A DNA stretch of 64,000 nucleotides, taken from Dama dama (taxonomy: Eukaryota > Chordata > Mammalia > Artiodactyla > Cervidae). The notes below the pieces were generated by a model, which was given only the letters and a program-made list of their open reading frames with translations, did no database searches and was not told the DNA's origin. This document shows, piece after piece, positions 22,967 to 37,900 of this stretch (position 1 is its first letter; the number at the start of each line of letters is the position of its first letter). Where the stretch lies: contig NC_083698.1 in NCBI RefSeq assembly GCF_033118175.1, forward strand, positions 46,231,501-46,295,500. The letters run 5' to 3'. The position numbers and the translations under genes were made by a program.

Positions 22967-25900
22967 GTAGCGCCCGCGGCGGACGGGGCGAGGGGCGCAG
23001 TGAATCCGGGAATGTGGGCGCGCAGACCCGCCGGCATGCCCAGCGGCGGAGAGTGGGATGCCGCGCCCGCCCTGCAAGGGACGGCTTCGGTCAGGTCACG
23101 GACTCTGGCCTCCCTGGTGGGAAGGTCGCTCCATCACTCTCGGCCCGAATCGACCCTAGTCTCGGAAACTCAACTTTGGAGAGGGTGTGTTCGGGGAGCG
23201 CCGTCTCTTTGTGCTGCTCGCTTGAGGGCACCTGGAGTGCGCCTTGGGGTACAGCGGGTCCCTACGGTCTTCTTGTGAAGGCTAGGCTGAGGAGAGTGGG
23301 AGAACAAGGGACTTTATTACAAAGAGGTAGTGGGTAACTCGTCACCTGAGCAAGAGGCCTTGAAAGCCCTAAGCTCATCCGGGAAGAATGGCACTCAGAG
23401 GCATGGAATGAAGGCGAGAGCACAGGAGAGCACGGCGTGCTCCGAGTTGTCCACTGTCCAGGAAGTAGGGCTCTCCAAGAAGAACCTCCATCAGTCTCTA
23501 AACCCACTCGGGCCACCCGTAAGTAGATATCGCAAGCAGAAGGAGTTGTCAGCTGCTGCTAGATTTTTTTTTCTTTTCTTAAAACATTTCAAACCGTTTA
23601 AAAAACATTTCAAATACATTCAAAAGCAGGCACAGTAGTGCAATGAACCCTCTCCCATGTTTTTGCCCATCACATGGCTTCAAGGATGATTAACTCAAAG
23701 TTAATCTTGTCTTACCACATACTTGCCCCACTCCACTTTTCTTTTTGGAGCAAATTCCATATAGTGGTTTGTTTTTTTTTTTTCCTTTGGACTGTACTTA
23801 TTTCAATATTTATCTTTAGGGACTCTTAAAAAATGCAACCCACAGTTTCATTATCACACACAAAAATGAAGCAATTCTTTAATATTAAAAAATTAAGTCA
23901 ACAAAATTTCAAATTGTCTCGTAAATATAATTTTTAAAATAATTTATTTGAATCAAGAGTCAAATAGTGTTTGAAAAACTGAAAATGTTAATTGCTCTGT
24001 CATGTCCAGCTCTTTGTGACTCCATGGACTGTAGCCCTCCAGGCTCCCTCCTCTGTCCTTGGAATTCTCCAGGCAAGAATACTGGGGTAGCCATTCCCTT
24101 CTCCAAGGGATCTTCCCTACTCAGAGACCAAACCTGGGTCTCCTGCATTGCAGGCAGATTGTCTAGCATCTGAACAACCAGGGAAGCCCCAAATATGTTT
24201 TTTCTCTTACCTATAGGTTGTTGAAGTTTAGAAACTAGGTAGTAAGGTACAAGATATGTATTCATCATGTTAAGAGTTTTGTAAAAACTGGCTCCAAGCT
24301 CCTATTGCCAGAATATACAGAGTTTGTTTCTTGAAAGAAAAAGAAGACGCCTAGGTTAGAAGGCCAAATGTAATCTCCATTTAAAGACTCCACATTGATC
24401 AATCTGTGGCTGAACCAGAAAATGGGTTCTTGTTTGGGGGTATATTCTTAGAGGATTAAGGGTGGGGGGGGGGTGGTTAACACTTAATCCCGTGTTTTCT
24501 AGTACAGTGCATTTAAAAGGGTAAATAGAGTTCTTGGCAAAGACATGGGAAGCCCTTCACTGTTAGTATTTTTTTCATGCAATTCCTATGCTTTTTTCTA
24601 AATAGTTAGAGACATTAGCAGACTTCGGTTCAAAACTGTGATTTGCAGTGGGTTGTGACCAAGATTGGATTGGAAGTCTCCTTTTCTCGCCTTTTGACAG
24701 TTGTTCAAGAAAGAGAACCCTTCGCATAGTGAAGACTCTCCTGCCCATCTTGGACTGGCTTCCCAAATACCGGATCAAGGAATGGCTACTTAGTGATATC
24801 ATTTCAGGAGTTAGTACTGGTCTAGTGGGAACACTTCAAGGTAAGATGACGGTGGTCCCCGAAGTGATGGAGAATCACAGCCTCCAGCAGCCATTCCTAA
24901 CTCCACCCTCCCTCCCATGGGTCTGCACCAAAGGCTTGCTCACCCATCATAGCCTGCATCTTTCCTCCAGAGCCTGCCCCTTAGTGGTGAGATTCTCTTC
25001 TTCCTCATCTTCCTTACACTTCTCTTCTTAGGAAACCCTGTTGCTTCTCTATCTGCTTGGCTCCAACTAGATCCCTGTCACCTAAGCAGCTGCTTCCCAG
25101 TTTTCATTGGTCACAGCTCACAGTAAGAAATCTCTATGACATCATGATATGTACAAATGCATCCCAAGTTTTGTGAAGTAATACTTATTCTCACTACAAG
25201 TAATACTCTCTAATATTTTCTATTCTGTCCTATTCTATTCTGCTTAGATTTTTAAAATGATGATTGCAGTTCATTAAATCATTTTACATTTCATACATGG
25301 TCTTGACATGCCATTTGAAACTCTCTTAAAGGAAAGGGAAGGAAGTATGTTAGCCTAGACTACATGCAAATGGTTTTTTCTGCTCTTGCCTCTCCCTCCC
25401 CATTTTAAATCCATCCCTGTATTTTAATCTTCTGGCAGAATGTCGCAACACAGGACATTTTTTAAACTGCTTTTAAGCCTTATTTCCATGAACATCTTGG
25501 AACTCCATTGCAGAGCTGGTGAATAGCATTATGGGCATTTTCCTTTGTACCCTATCCTCATCATCTTGCTTTTGCCCTCACCTCAACTTCACAAAACCTC
25601 TGGAATATGAAAACAAAAATCTAGTTTACTTATTATTTTTTCGTGGCGTATCTAGTAGGTGCCAGCCTCTAGGTATTCTCATATGAGTAAGATGCACCAC
25701 TTGCTTTTAAGGAGCTCATAGTCCAATGAGGAAATAGACAACAATTCAATGGAAGGACCGACTGTAGGGGCAGGGGTAATACTGCTTGGGAAGGGAGTGC
25801 ACACAGGAGCACTCAACCTGGACTTAGGGAACTGGGAATGGCTTCCTGGAGGAAGAGGCGTCAGAACTGTTTCCCTGAAGGTTAAGTCTCACGTTGTGAT

Positions 25901-28900
25901 GTGACGGGAATTACGATGGGGTAGGAATGTGGGTAGAAAGATGACTTGAAATGGACTATTTCAGAAGTTAGTAACAGTGGTTGAGCAACATCCTGAGCCA
26001 AAATTTGCCTATAGAACTCTCAGAATTACTCAGAGCAAGCCAGGGAGAGTCCCACAGAGAAGGAGGATGTCCTGTGGCCCCGTGTGGAGCAGCACCTGTG
26101 TTCTCACTCACAGAAGTGGATGGGAGAGCTGGACAGGATGGTATGGTTCATACAGTAAGTGGTGCCACGTGTACACGGGAGACTCTTAAGAACTGTGGCA
26201 TGGCAACCTCCTCCGGCTTCTGGGGGATGGGAACTGTCTAATTCATGTTTAGCCAGTGTTGGAGAAGACTCTTGAGAGTCCCTTGGACTGCAAGGAGATC
26301 CAACCAGTCCATCCTAAAGGAGATCAGTCCTGGGTGGTCACTGGAAGGACTGATGCTGAAGCTGAAACTCCAATACTATGGCCACCTCATGTGAAGAGTT
26401 GACTCATTGGAAAAGACCCTGATGCTGGGAGGGATTGGGGGCAGGAGGAGAAAGGGACAACAGAGGATGAGATGGCTGGATGGCATCACCGACTCAATGG
26501 ACATGAGTTTGAGTAAGCTCTGGGAGTTAGTGATGGACAGGGAGGCCTGGCATGCTGCAATTCATGGGGTTGCAAAGCATCAGACACGACTGAGCGACTG
26601 AACTGAACTGAACTGAGCATGATTCTGGCACCAAGTAGGTGGCCCGGTAAACAGTGAAGAGGACTGAATAATGAATCATCCTTATATATGAAAAATGGTA
26701 TTTCAAGCTGTGTCCTGCAAGTGTTCCTAGACAAGTATCTTATACAAATTAATTTTAACTTTAGTTTTGTTTAAGACAAATGTCAGACACTATGCTAAGG
26801 GCTTTGGCAAGTTATCTCCTTAATCCTCACAACAACTCTTAATAGCTCTTTTTTCAATAGTCAAAAAATCTATTAAATTCTGCTCAAGGTCATGGAGCTG
26901 GTAAATGGTGGAGCTAGGATTTGAACCCAGAATCTAATTCCTAGGGTCTTAATTTATAAAGGACCCAGTTCCTCACTTTATGAGTGATAACGTTTTCCAG
27001 AAGCATGATCTCTAAGAAGTTATCTTTGTATGGTGAATGTCTGGGAGGTTAATGTGGTCCATTCATAAATCCATTCATCTAATATTTGTAGGCTGGGCTT
27101 TCCTCATGGTTCAGTAGGTAAAGAATCTGCCTGTGATACAGGAGACCCGGGTTCGATTCCTGTGTTGGGAAGATCCCCTGGAGAAGAAAATGGCAACCCA
27201 CTTCAGTATTCTTGGCTGGAGAACCCCATGGACAGAGGAGCCTGGCGGGCTACAGTCCATGGGGTTGCAAGAGTTGGATACGACTTAGCAACTAAACCAC
27301 CACCGATATTTATAGGCCAGCCATGGGGATTCAGTGGTTTACTAACAGGCATGGATACTGAGCTCATGGTACTCATTTCAAGCGGGAGACTTCAGGAATT
27401 AAATAAGCAGGTAAATAGAAAAATAATTACAGATTGTGATATCTATTATGGTTGATCAAATAGGCTTTGAGTGAGTGAAGTCACTCAGTCATGTCCGACT
27501 CTTTGCGACCCTGTGGACTGTAGCCTAACCAGGCTTCTCTCTCCATGGGATTCTCCAGGCAAGAATACTGGAGTGGGTTGCCATTTAATAGGGGTTAATT
27601 TGGGGAGGGAGTGTTTGCCTTAGATAGAATGGTCAAAGAAGGCCTTTCTGAGGGGGTGAAATTAAGTCAGGGTTGGGAGGATGGGAAGGAGATAGCCATG
27701 TAAGAAACAGAAAGCAGGGTGTACCAGGCAAAGATGCAAAGTCCCTGAGGTCAAATAGAGCATAGTATTTTCAAGGGAGGAAGAATTCCAGTATGGGTGG
27801 AGGAGAGAGCAGTTTAGGGGAGTGAACAGGAGGAGAAAGGTTTAGGCAGGGCCAGGATTAAAATTAGGTAAGTGAGTCCTCCAGGGACCTTCTAAATAAT
27901 CGCCCCAGGCACCTCACTTGCCTCTCCCTAGTCCCAGCCCTGAGGACAGACATTTCAGCTTGAAGCTAATCAAGTAAGAGGTAGAGTTTCACAAGTCTGA
28001 AATATATTTTGGAGCAGGAATCACAGGTAACATACTGATGGATAGGGACTGGCTAACAAGCAGAATTGGGATGGAAAACCAAGTGTTTCCTTTTGCACAT
28101 GCCACATTTGAGATGCCAGATAATGGAGTTGGAGCTACTAGAAGCAGGAAGGTCATAGGAGAGGTTTGGACTAGACATAAGTCAGGAAAGCATCACTCTA
28201 GAGATGATGTTCAAAGGAGTGGGAATCCCTGAGACTACCTAGGCAGAAAGGTAGATGGGTAGAAGAACCTGGTTGGAGTACTTAAAGTCAGGGGGGAGGA
28301 GGAGGGGCCACAAAGAAACATGATGTTGGGCTCAGGAAGATAGAGAAGAAGAACAATCTGAAGGATGTGGGTTCCAAAACCAAGAGAGGAATTGTTTTCT
28401 GCTCTATTTTAAAGGATGGGGTGAAAGTGGGGTGTCTGTAGTGTGGAATACTCTTGGTGATGGAACACAGGCAATACTTTTAAGAAGGTTTGCCATGAAG
28501 CAGAGTAGAGAAACGGCTCCAGAGGCATAAAAGACAATGGTAAAGTGATGGGAGGATTTATTTTTCTTATAATATAGGAGGTACTAGAACATAGATGTGA
28601 CCCAGTGGGAATGACCTAGCTGATAGAAAAATCTGTGGTCCACAAGGAGGAGGAGAAGCAACTTCTCCTGATAGAAAAATCTGGGGTCCAAAAGGAAGAG
28701 AAGTGACAAGAAGGGACAAGCATAGGTGGGTACAAGGACAGAAGTGAGGAGGCTACTCCTTAAAGATACATGGGATATTTCCTCCATTTCCAAAGGAGAA
28801 AAGACAGACAAGCACTGCATTGTAAAAAAAAAAAACAATGGGCGTCGCATAGATTCCAGGTTTTGGATGAAGTCTAAGGTTCATCTCTGAACCACGTTTG

Positions 28901-31900
28901 AGAAGGGGGATGGAGAGTTTGAGGAAAGGAGGGGAAGTCTGGGTAGCTGTCTTGAGGAGAGGAAAAGCACACTTGCTGGGGAAATGTAATTGGATGGCCA
29001 TCCATCCAATGGATGTGTGGCAGTGTGGCATTCCATCTGGGGCTTGCTATCATGAAATTTGCATGAAATTAGCCAGTCCAAATGTAGAGGTCTTTAGTTC
29101 AGTTATTCAGCTGTTTGAATGCTGGCATGGAAAAGGGTGATGCTTGAGTTTGGCCAGACTGGAGATTTACCAGAGAAGACAGGAGAAAAAGAGAGAGAGT
29201 GAAGCAAAGAAATTCAGAGTATTTGTGAAAATTCTAGGGACAGGGAGGCAAATGAAGATGGGAGGGTGCTCAGTTCATGGGTTAGAAGCCTCGTGAGGAG
29301 AAAGAAATGTTGCACTAAGGATTCTGGATAGGTGAGCGGAAAGGCTACGTGGCTGTAGGTGGAGAAAAGGAGGCTCAGTGTTGAGATTTCAGAGCTGCAG
29401 TTTCTAGGGATGGCAAAGGCTGCGATATATCCAGTGGCTGGGCAGCTGAAGGGTAGGGAAAAAAACTCATCAATAATGTTACTGAGAAGTCAGAAAAGAT
29501 AAGGATCATGGGTTTTGTTTTGCTTTTTTCTAAGAAGTGGATTTATTTAGAGAGAAATACACTCCACAGACAGAGTGTGGTCCATCTCAGAAGGTGAGTG
29601 CTGCCATGGGATCTTTTTCACTTTTATTATTAACAAAAAATTCCCTCCAGGCAGCAAGAAATCAATGCAGCATTTTTATTGCTATTTTTAATTCATAGAT
29701 ATGGGGGACCTGCTCTCTTACTTCCTACTTATGCCTTCTAGATGCTTCTGAATGTTTGTTAGCACCACTTTTATCAATACATGCCACCATCCTACATAGG
29801 AGGAGCACAAACACAGAGATTCCATAGTTTAAATCAATGACAAATTTCTTTACAAATTATGTATAATTTCAAAATTGTTGTACCAAATTCCCTTACCATA
29901 TGATTACAGTATACTTGAGTAGCAGTTGTCCTGAAATAGGATATTATGTGAAAACTGAAAAAGCCCCCATTCTCCAGGCCTGTGAGGACTGCTGAGCCAG
30001 GTTTAGGGAAGTGGAAATTTGAGGACTTGGAAAATGTACATAGGAAATAGGCTGTTTTCATTCCTTGCTCCTTCTTTTCTTTTCTAATATTTTTTAATTT
30101 GGATTTTTTTTTTTTTTTGCTTTTGTTTTCACTCCTTCTTTTCTTGTCTTCCCTTTGTGACCTCACCTTTCTACTCTATGTCTGTGGGATGATTGCTTGT
30201 TGTAATTTTATATGAAAACAATTGCATCAGTAATACAGACTTTTCTAGAATGCACACTCTCTAAGGGCAGAGACTTTGTTTTGTCTACTCCCATATTCCC
30301 CCAAGCCTAGAACAGTGCCTGACACATGAAGGGTACATAATCAACAGTTGTTGAATGAATGAATGCTTATTGTGGGAAACTAGAAAACACATTATAAGGA
30401 ACATGAAAAATACCTCTTCAGAAGTCTCCTTTGATTCTGCCGTGTAGATAGTCCACTAAACCTAAATTTTAATAAATATCCTACCAGACACATAAATAAG
30501 TATCTATTTAAAAGTATAAAAAAATGTCTGAGAATGATAAACACTAGATTCAAAAGGGTGTTGCCTCCTGAGGGTGGAGGGAGGAAAAAGGATGTGATTG
30601 AGAAAGAGTACATAGAAAGTTTCAGCTGTACGGCAATGATCTAGTTCTTAAACTAGATGTTGGATACTTGGGTGTTTATTATATTATGCTTTTTACATAT
30701 CTAAATTGTATGAAATCTTCCCACATTTTAAAATTCATACAACAAACATGTTTACTTTAACAAAAGTGGAGGCATGCATACTGATTACTGTTTTGTGTTG
30801 TTGTTTTTTTGGCCACGTTGCTTGGCCTGTGGGATCTCAGTTCCCTGATCAGGGGTTGAATCTGAACCATAGCAGTGAAAGCACTGAATCCCAGCCACTG
30901 GACTTCCAGGGCACTCCCTGATCACTATTTTGAATTCTGCCTTTTCTCACTTATTTCTTATATGTCCTATATTGTTCTGGAGAGAGGTAAATTACTATTA
31001 GTAGTAAATTATTTCTATACAGCACATCAACTGCATTCCATAGATTACAGTATATGAAATATACTGTAAAAAATTTATTTTTAATTGGAGGATATTTGCT
31101 TTACAATGTTGTGTTGGTTTTTGTCATACAACAGAGTGAATCACCCATAAGTATACATATATCCCCTCCCTCTCAAGCCTTCGTCTTATCCTACCAGCAC
31201 CCCCAACCCACCCCTCAGGGTTGCCACAGAAGATGGGGATGAACTCTTTGTGTTATATAGCAACTTCCCGCTAGCGATCTATTTTACAAATGGTAATGTA
31301 TATGTTTCAGTGCTACTGTCTCAGTTTGTCCCACCCTCTCCTTCCCCTGCCGTGTGCACAAATCTCTGCCTGCATCTCTATTCCTGCCCTGCAAATAGAT
31401 TCATCAGCACCGTTTTTCTAGATTCCATATATATGCATTAATATACAATATTTTTCTCCCTCTGACTTACTTTACCCTGTATATCCACGTAGGTTCATCC
31501 ACCTCAATTCAACTAACTCAAATTCATTCCTTTTTGTGGCTGAATAATATTCTATGGTATATATATACCACAACTTTTTTACTCATTCATCTGTTGATGG
31601 ACATCTAAGCTGCTTCCATCACTTTTTTTCAAACTGTTATACATATAACCCTTTATTAATGACCCAAAGGTCAAAGAACTTGATGTTCTGTCATTGTGAG
31701 TGAGTGAAATGTGGGGAGATAGAAGATGTGCTGACTCCCTATGAAGTATTTAAAAAAACAATCCACAGGAGAAGGAAAGTACTATGGACTAAACGTTGCA
31801 TCCCTCCAAAATTTATCTCTTGAAGACTTAATCCCCAGTATGATAGTATTTGGATGTCAGAGCCTTTGGGAGGTAGTGCTTCACATGCGGCTCAGTGGTA

Positions 31901-34900
31901 AAAGAATCTGCCTGCAATGCAGGAGACTCTAGTTCAATCCCTGTGTCAGAAAGACCCCCTGGAGAAGGAAATGGCAACCCATTCCAGTATCCTTGCCTGG
32001 GAAGTCCCATGGACGGAGGAGCCTGGTGGGCTACAGTCCATGGGGTTGCGAAGAGTTGGGCACTACTTTAGCAACTAAGAGCACAGACACGCCTTTGGAA
32101 GGCAGTCAGGTAGAGTCTTCATGGTGGGCTTAGCGACCTTAGGAAACCTGTGCCGTGTGAGGGTACAGCAAGAAAGCAGCCCTCTGCAATCCAGAAAAGG
32201 GTGCTCACCGGACACTGAACCTACTGGTACTTTGATCTTGAACTTCTTAGCTTTCAGAACTCTAAGAAATAAATGTTCATTGTTTAAGGCCCAAAACAAA
32301 ACTCCCAACCCCCAACACATTGTTGCCTTCCAACCACCATGTATAAGGGAAGGCTGAGATTCTCCATACAGTGTGACATTCATCGACCTAGAAACCACTT
32401 GGGGAAGCCTAGCGAAGGTGTTGATCTCCTAGTGCTATGTACAAAGGTCAGATTTTTTTTCTTTGTTTGGATCTAACTTCTGTTCCCCAACAAGAAAGGA
32501 GAAGGTACATATGTTCCTCATGACGCAGAGAAACACTGAATTCAGACAAAGCCAGGCTAAACCTTTGAACAGAATTGATCAAGTTTTTAATCAACAGCTT
32601 TTCCCCCCACTCACCTGAGTGGATGGTTGAATTACTGATCAGTTGTGTCAGTTCTTTTGAGTAGGTGATCTGAATCACGTTCCGCATCCTAGCATAGTCA
32701 CAGACCATGTGCAAAATAAGGAGATCACTCAAGATGAGCTGCAAGTTAAAGAGACCTATGAAAAGGCTTTTCTCTGTACAGTAGACACGAAGCATAGCTT
32801 TTGTTTCTGAACGTGATTGTTTTGGATGTATTTCCAGGCATGGCGTATGCTCTACTAGCTGCTGTTCCTGTCGGATATGGTCTCTACTCTGCTTTCTTCC
32901 CTATCCTGACGTACTTTATTTTTGGAACGTCAAGACACATCTCAGTTGGTAATTATAAGCATATACAATTCTGTTTGTTCACATTGAACGTGTTTGGGCT
33001 ATATTATGTGTGTTCTGCTTCCATATCTTTGTTACTGTTTTCTATCTAGCAAGATAGGGCTTTTCCTATTCAGTGATGCAAAGGTTTCTTCTTAGCTTTC
33101 AAAATACTATGCTGTCAGGTAGCTTTATACCTAACGTTTTTTATAATGAAGAGGAGAAAATTGAAAGATGGTTAAAAAAGTATAGACTACCTTCAAATCT
33201 TAACATGTTTGGCTTTTCAAAAATGTTAATACATTTGACTCTACTTAGAAAGTGTTCTAAAATGAAACATGATAAGGGAAAATAATCTTCAAGAGGTCTT
33301 TGAACCTGTTTTACTAGATTAAATTAGTTTTACTAAATTATGTTCATCAAATACATATTCATTGTCTTATTAAAGAACGTAGTTATTTTAAGTCACTAAT
33401 ATTTGAAGACTGGGAAAATTGTGCCAAAACAATTTAGAAACTAAGCTTGGCTTTCCTTCTTGATATAGCTCCAAATAGATTTATTTCCTGATGTTCCTAA
33501 AATTTGAATTTTCCTCTGCTAGAATGTTCTAGTAAATGAATGTTTTAATGCTATTTTGCAACGTTGACATTTATACTTGAGATAAGTTTTCGTCTACATC
33601 CATCTGCTGGCTAGACATGTCTACCTGGGCAATCCTCTTGAAACAAACAGAGCCATCTACTGCTCTATCTCCAACCCTTATCCTTATCCTTAGTTGTATA
33701 ATATTTCCCCCAGTGTCTGGAGTATTTCCTTGTCTATAAAGAGAGATCAGGAGGAGATTATTGATTAAAGAACTTCCTTACCTGGGAGAGTTTATTAGTA
33801 CAAAATGCATGACAAGGTAAGGAACATGGGAGTTGATTTTTTTTCTCTCTGGTATTCTATACATTTAGACACTTCAGGTTACTGGATTTTGGTACTGAGT
33901 CCTTCCAACTGGTAAAGCCTTCCATGATCAAAGGGTAGGATCCTCATCATCATAGATAAAAATATCAGTAGTGATAGAGCAGCTGCTGAAAGAAAAGTAC
34001 TTTTGAAACATAGACTCTACTATAGAGTGATATTTGATATGAAAAAATAATTTGTCTTGGAAAAAGAAAAAGAGAAACTCTACACTACCTTTGCTATTTT
34101 TTTAATTTGTTTTTTACTTTAGCTATTTCTTTAACCAAATTTTGACCTTGTGATATTGATCAAGGTCCTCAGCTCCACAGAGACCAGGACACTGGATGCT
34201 CTAGGAAATGAACTTACATGGAATAAAAATAAGATGGAACAAGTAAGGATTCAGCTAATATGCCATTTCTGCCGGGAAGCTTTTCTTGACAACCCCCCTT
34301 CCATCCCCCTGTTCCCACCCATACACAAGAAGATCACACGTAGTTTAGACAGCCTTCCTGTGTACTTATAAAGTGTCCGAAAACTGTGTTATAGTGACCC
34401 ACCTGCACATCTCTCTTGCTCATTACTGGGTCATGAATGCCTTGAAACAACTGCTTTTTAGCTTCTTTTGTGAACAAACAGTATTTTCCCAATCACAGCT
34501 AATTACTTCAGATGCATCTTTAATCCTGTTAGATATGTTGAACCTAAACATTTGCAATTAATAATAATTATTATTTTTTAGTTTTTTTATGGAAGTGCTT
34601 AATAATTGATAACGGCTTTTTCCCCCAGGACCTTTCCCAGTGGTCAGTTTAATGGTGGGCTCTGTTGTTCTGAGCATGGCCCCCGATGAACACTTTCTCG
34701 TATCCAGCAGTAACGGAACTGCACTGAATACCACCGTGATAGACTTTGCAGCTAGAGATGCAGCAAGAGTATTGATTGCGAGCACCCTTACTGTTTTGGT
34801 TGGAATCATACAGGTAATGGGCTTACAAGCGATATACAGGTTGACAGAATTTGTATCTGAAAGAACTGTTAAGCATGTGGACTTAAAGATTCATTTAAAA

Positions 34901-37900
34901 GCAAAACAAATCACTTTAAGACTCTCAAAGCTATTTTTTAAGTTATACTGTTTTAGGTCAGATGCTAAAATAGTCAGCAAGCCGCCACTTATTAAAGCTC
35001 ACTTAATCATCAAAGTCAGAGACAGAAAAAACAAGACAGAGGAACATGTGTGATTAGAATGAGAATAGGAAAAGGGAGCTGTGCCAGAACCCATAAAGAG
35101 ACAAAAAATATTCTGGTCACTGGAGCCATGAAACCTAAAGTTACAGGAAAAAAACCTACCTGAATTTTTCTTATTATATATCTAGAAATACTTTAAGGTT
35201 CATACTACACATGGTTTTCAAATTTTAGAATGGTGGATGGGAGAGATAGGGCCAGAGTTGGTATTAAGTTTAATTCATTAATAGTTCAAAAGTGTTGGTC
35301 CTTCTCCCAGGCAAGCGTTTAATTTTTCCTTCCTTCTTGTTCTAGTTGATATTTGGAGGCTTGCAGGTTGGATTCATAGTGAGGTATCTGGCAGATCCTT
35401 TGGTTGGTGGATTCACAACAGCTGCTGCCTTCCAAGTGTTGGTCTCACAGCTAAAGATCGTCCTCAATGTTTCAACCAAAAACTATAACGGAATTCTCTC
35501 CATCGTCTATGTAAGTGTTGGTTCTCTGCAGGGATGGCTCACTTTTCCTACTGAACCTGAGTCTGGAGAGTATAAGCTCCTCCATGCCATGCTTTGGGAG
35601 CCATTGAAAACATTCTTCTCTGAAAGAAGCAGTAGCATCAGGAGTTACATTGAAGAAGGCAGAGTTTGCAAATCATTGTTTTCAGTGGGTCAGTATGGTT
35701 TCAGAAGTGTCATCAATCTTCAAAATATTAATAAAAGCAAAGTTTTATACTGAAGACTGATTTGGGAGGCAGCACACTTGAGCTGCATTCTCAACCTTGC
35801 CTCTCACAAGCTAAGTGACCTTGGACACAGGGTGTAGGATAGTGGCTGAAAACTCAGTTTTGGATGACCAAGATTAACATATACCCTGACTCTATTATTT
35901 ATTATTTGCTCTATTGCATGAGCAAATTGCTATGCCTCAACTTCCTTCCCTGCAAAATGGAGTTGGTAATAATATATACAAATTAAATTAAATAAGGCTG
36001 TATGAGAAGCCCATGGTCTAGGGGCTGGCAAATAACAAAGTACTCAAAAAAAGAGTGTTACTTTGAGGGGCTTTCCTGGCGGTCCGTAGGTTAAGACTCT
36101 GTGCCTATACTGCAGGGGAGGTGGGTACAATCTCTGGTTGGCGAACTAAGCTGAAATTATTTATTATTTCACATCTCAGGACTTCTTTTCTTTTTTATTT
36201 ATAAAGTGAAATGATTGGAGATGTATCTCTAAAGCCTTTTTTAACTCTGAGAGTCCATAAAATGCATAATGTAAATGTCCCAGCAATTATAGATGAAAAG
36301 GAATGTTAGATTCGGAGATGATTCAACATGCAAAAGAGATGCAAAAGAAGGATGTATTCCACACTAATTAGATTTGAAAAAGTTCTTGGATCTAACTATG
36401 TGTTCTATATAGAGCATATTATCGATGCTTGAAAAATGGTGATAATAGTAACATGATGTCACCCCAGCTTAGGGAGAATGATACCAAATACGATGTGCTA
36501 GCATTGAGAATGGAGTCCTTTAATGACCTGTGTATTCTAATGACCTTTAATCTCTTTAATAATCCATGTAGCTTTTAAAATGAGGTAAGGCTGTGCATAC
36601 CTATCTTAAAATTAGTGAGGTGGTCAAGGGTTTGCTGAAGCTTGCAGCATTGCCGTAGTTCCATTCAACATTAGCATTACTTTATCCATTCAACAAATGT
36701 TACCTAGTGTCTATTATGAGCCAGATATCATGCTGAGCAGTGGGACTAGATGCATACTTGCTCAATAGCTCAGTTATCCCTGACTCTTTGCAACCCTTTG
36801 AACTGTAGCTTACCAGGCTCCTGAGTTCATGGGATTTCCTAGGCAAGAATACTGCAGTGGGTTGCCATTTCCTCCTCCAGAGGATTGTCCCAATCCAGGG
36901 ATCAACCCTGCATCTCCTGTGTCTCCTGCATTGCAGGTGGATTCTTTACCTGCTGAGCCATTGGAGAAGCCTGAGGTAGAGGCTAGGCTGCCTAGCCCTA
37001 GGACTAGGTAGAGGAGGCAGTTTAACATAGTGATTAAGACTATGGACTTTGGAGTCTTGGTTCTACCACTTATGATCCTATGATTAAATATGATGTGATT
37101 CTGGGCATGTCATATTTGACTTCTTTTTCCCTGCCAAGTCCTAGGTTTGCTTTGAGATCATCTGACTGCCTTTTTCTGACAGGTTATCTCACTTTCACAG
37201 TCTCTATGCGCTGTGGTTTTTGTTGTTATTGTTTGTTTTTTGCTTTCTTACTTTCTCTATCAACTGTTTGTTCATTTATCCCTTATTGTCATCCATTCAT
37301 CTTTTCAATAAGTATTTATTGAAACCTACCATGTGCCAGGGACTTTTCAGTCCTTGTACAAACCCACTGACTCCTGAATCCACCAAGACACCCCTGACTG
37401 AGTGTGCTCACCTCCTTGTTTGAACGTTGCTAGGCCTGCGTCCTCACAGATTACAGGAGGCCTAGTCTGATAGGTAATCTGGGTCCTTGGTCACTGTTGG
37501 ACTTCTGAAGATGGGGGAAATGAAATTTCACAGTTTTTCTGGTCTCTTAGGACATGTTTAAGATAAAGCTTGCCGCAAATAACCCCACTTTCAATAGAGA
37601 CCAAAGTAAACTGGGAAACACTAGATAGAACAAGGTCAAAAGTAGTTATTAAACTATTATGTGCCTTATGTTGTGTTGAACATTATTCTTGAAGCTTCAC
37701 GTTAGAATGTGTTAGAGAATTCTGCAAGCCATTCCTTCCAGGTCAGCCAAGTTGGATAAAGATACTTCAATCATCCTTGTGTGAGGGTGAATATAAGCTT
37801 GCTTTTCTGAAAAAAGAAGAAACAGCAGGTCTGAAAATAATTGCTTAAGGATTGAATGAGCCTCTCAGTACCTGAACAGAGAATTCTGCTTATGATATTA

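Larger units (their letters stand above)
21930..23270. promoter_or_regulatory. CpG island over the SLC26A4 promoter, exons 1-2
   Basis: CpG dinucleotides and G+C rise sharply from about 21.93 kb to 23.27 kb, against an AT-rich, CpG-poor background on both sides. The densest part is 22230-23060. It covers the TATA box, exon 1, intron 1, exon 2 and the start of intron 2. No interspersed repeat was recognised inside it, as is usual for an active promoter island. Confidence 0.85.
24841..32837 (+). other. SLC26A4 intron 3 (about 8.0 kb)
   Basis: gtaaga to atttccag. Carries BovB, Bov-tA, CHR, L2 and L1 pieces listed separately. The stretch 27600-29500 is G/A-rich with phrases like gcaaagtccctgaggtcaaa that suggest a decayed old repeat I cannot name. 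Open frames at 24648-25031 are exon 3 read through into the intron. Confidence 0.8.

Noticed and set aside
27094..27305. Bov-tA head with a good B box (gggttcgattcc) as a tRNA gene
   Set aside because: The cloverleaf is not maintained, the body continues into the BovB-derived SINE tail and the copy has target-site duplications.
34640..35053. 137-codon frame as a complete small protein
   Set aside because: It is SLC26A4 exon 5 read through its donor into intron 5; the same applies to 24648-25031, 32801-33049, 35346-35753 and 63449-63718.
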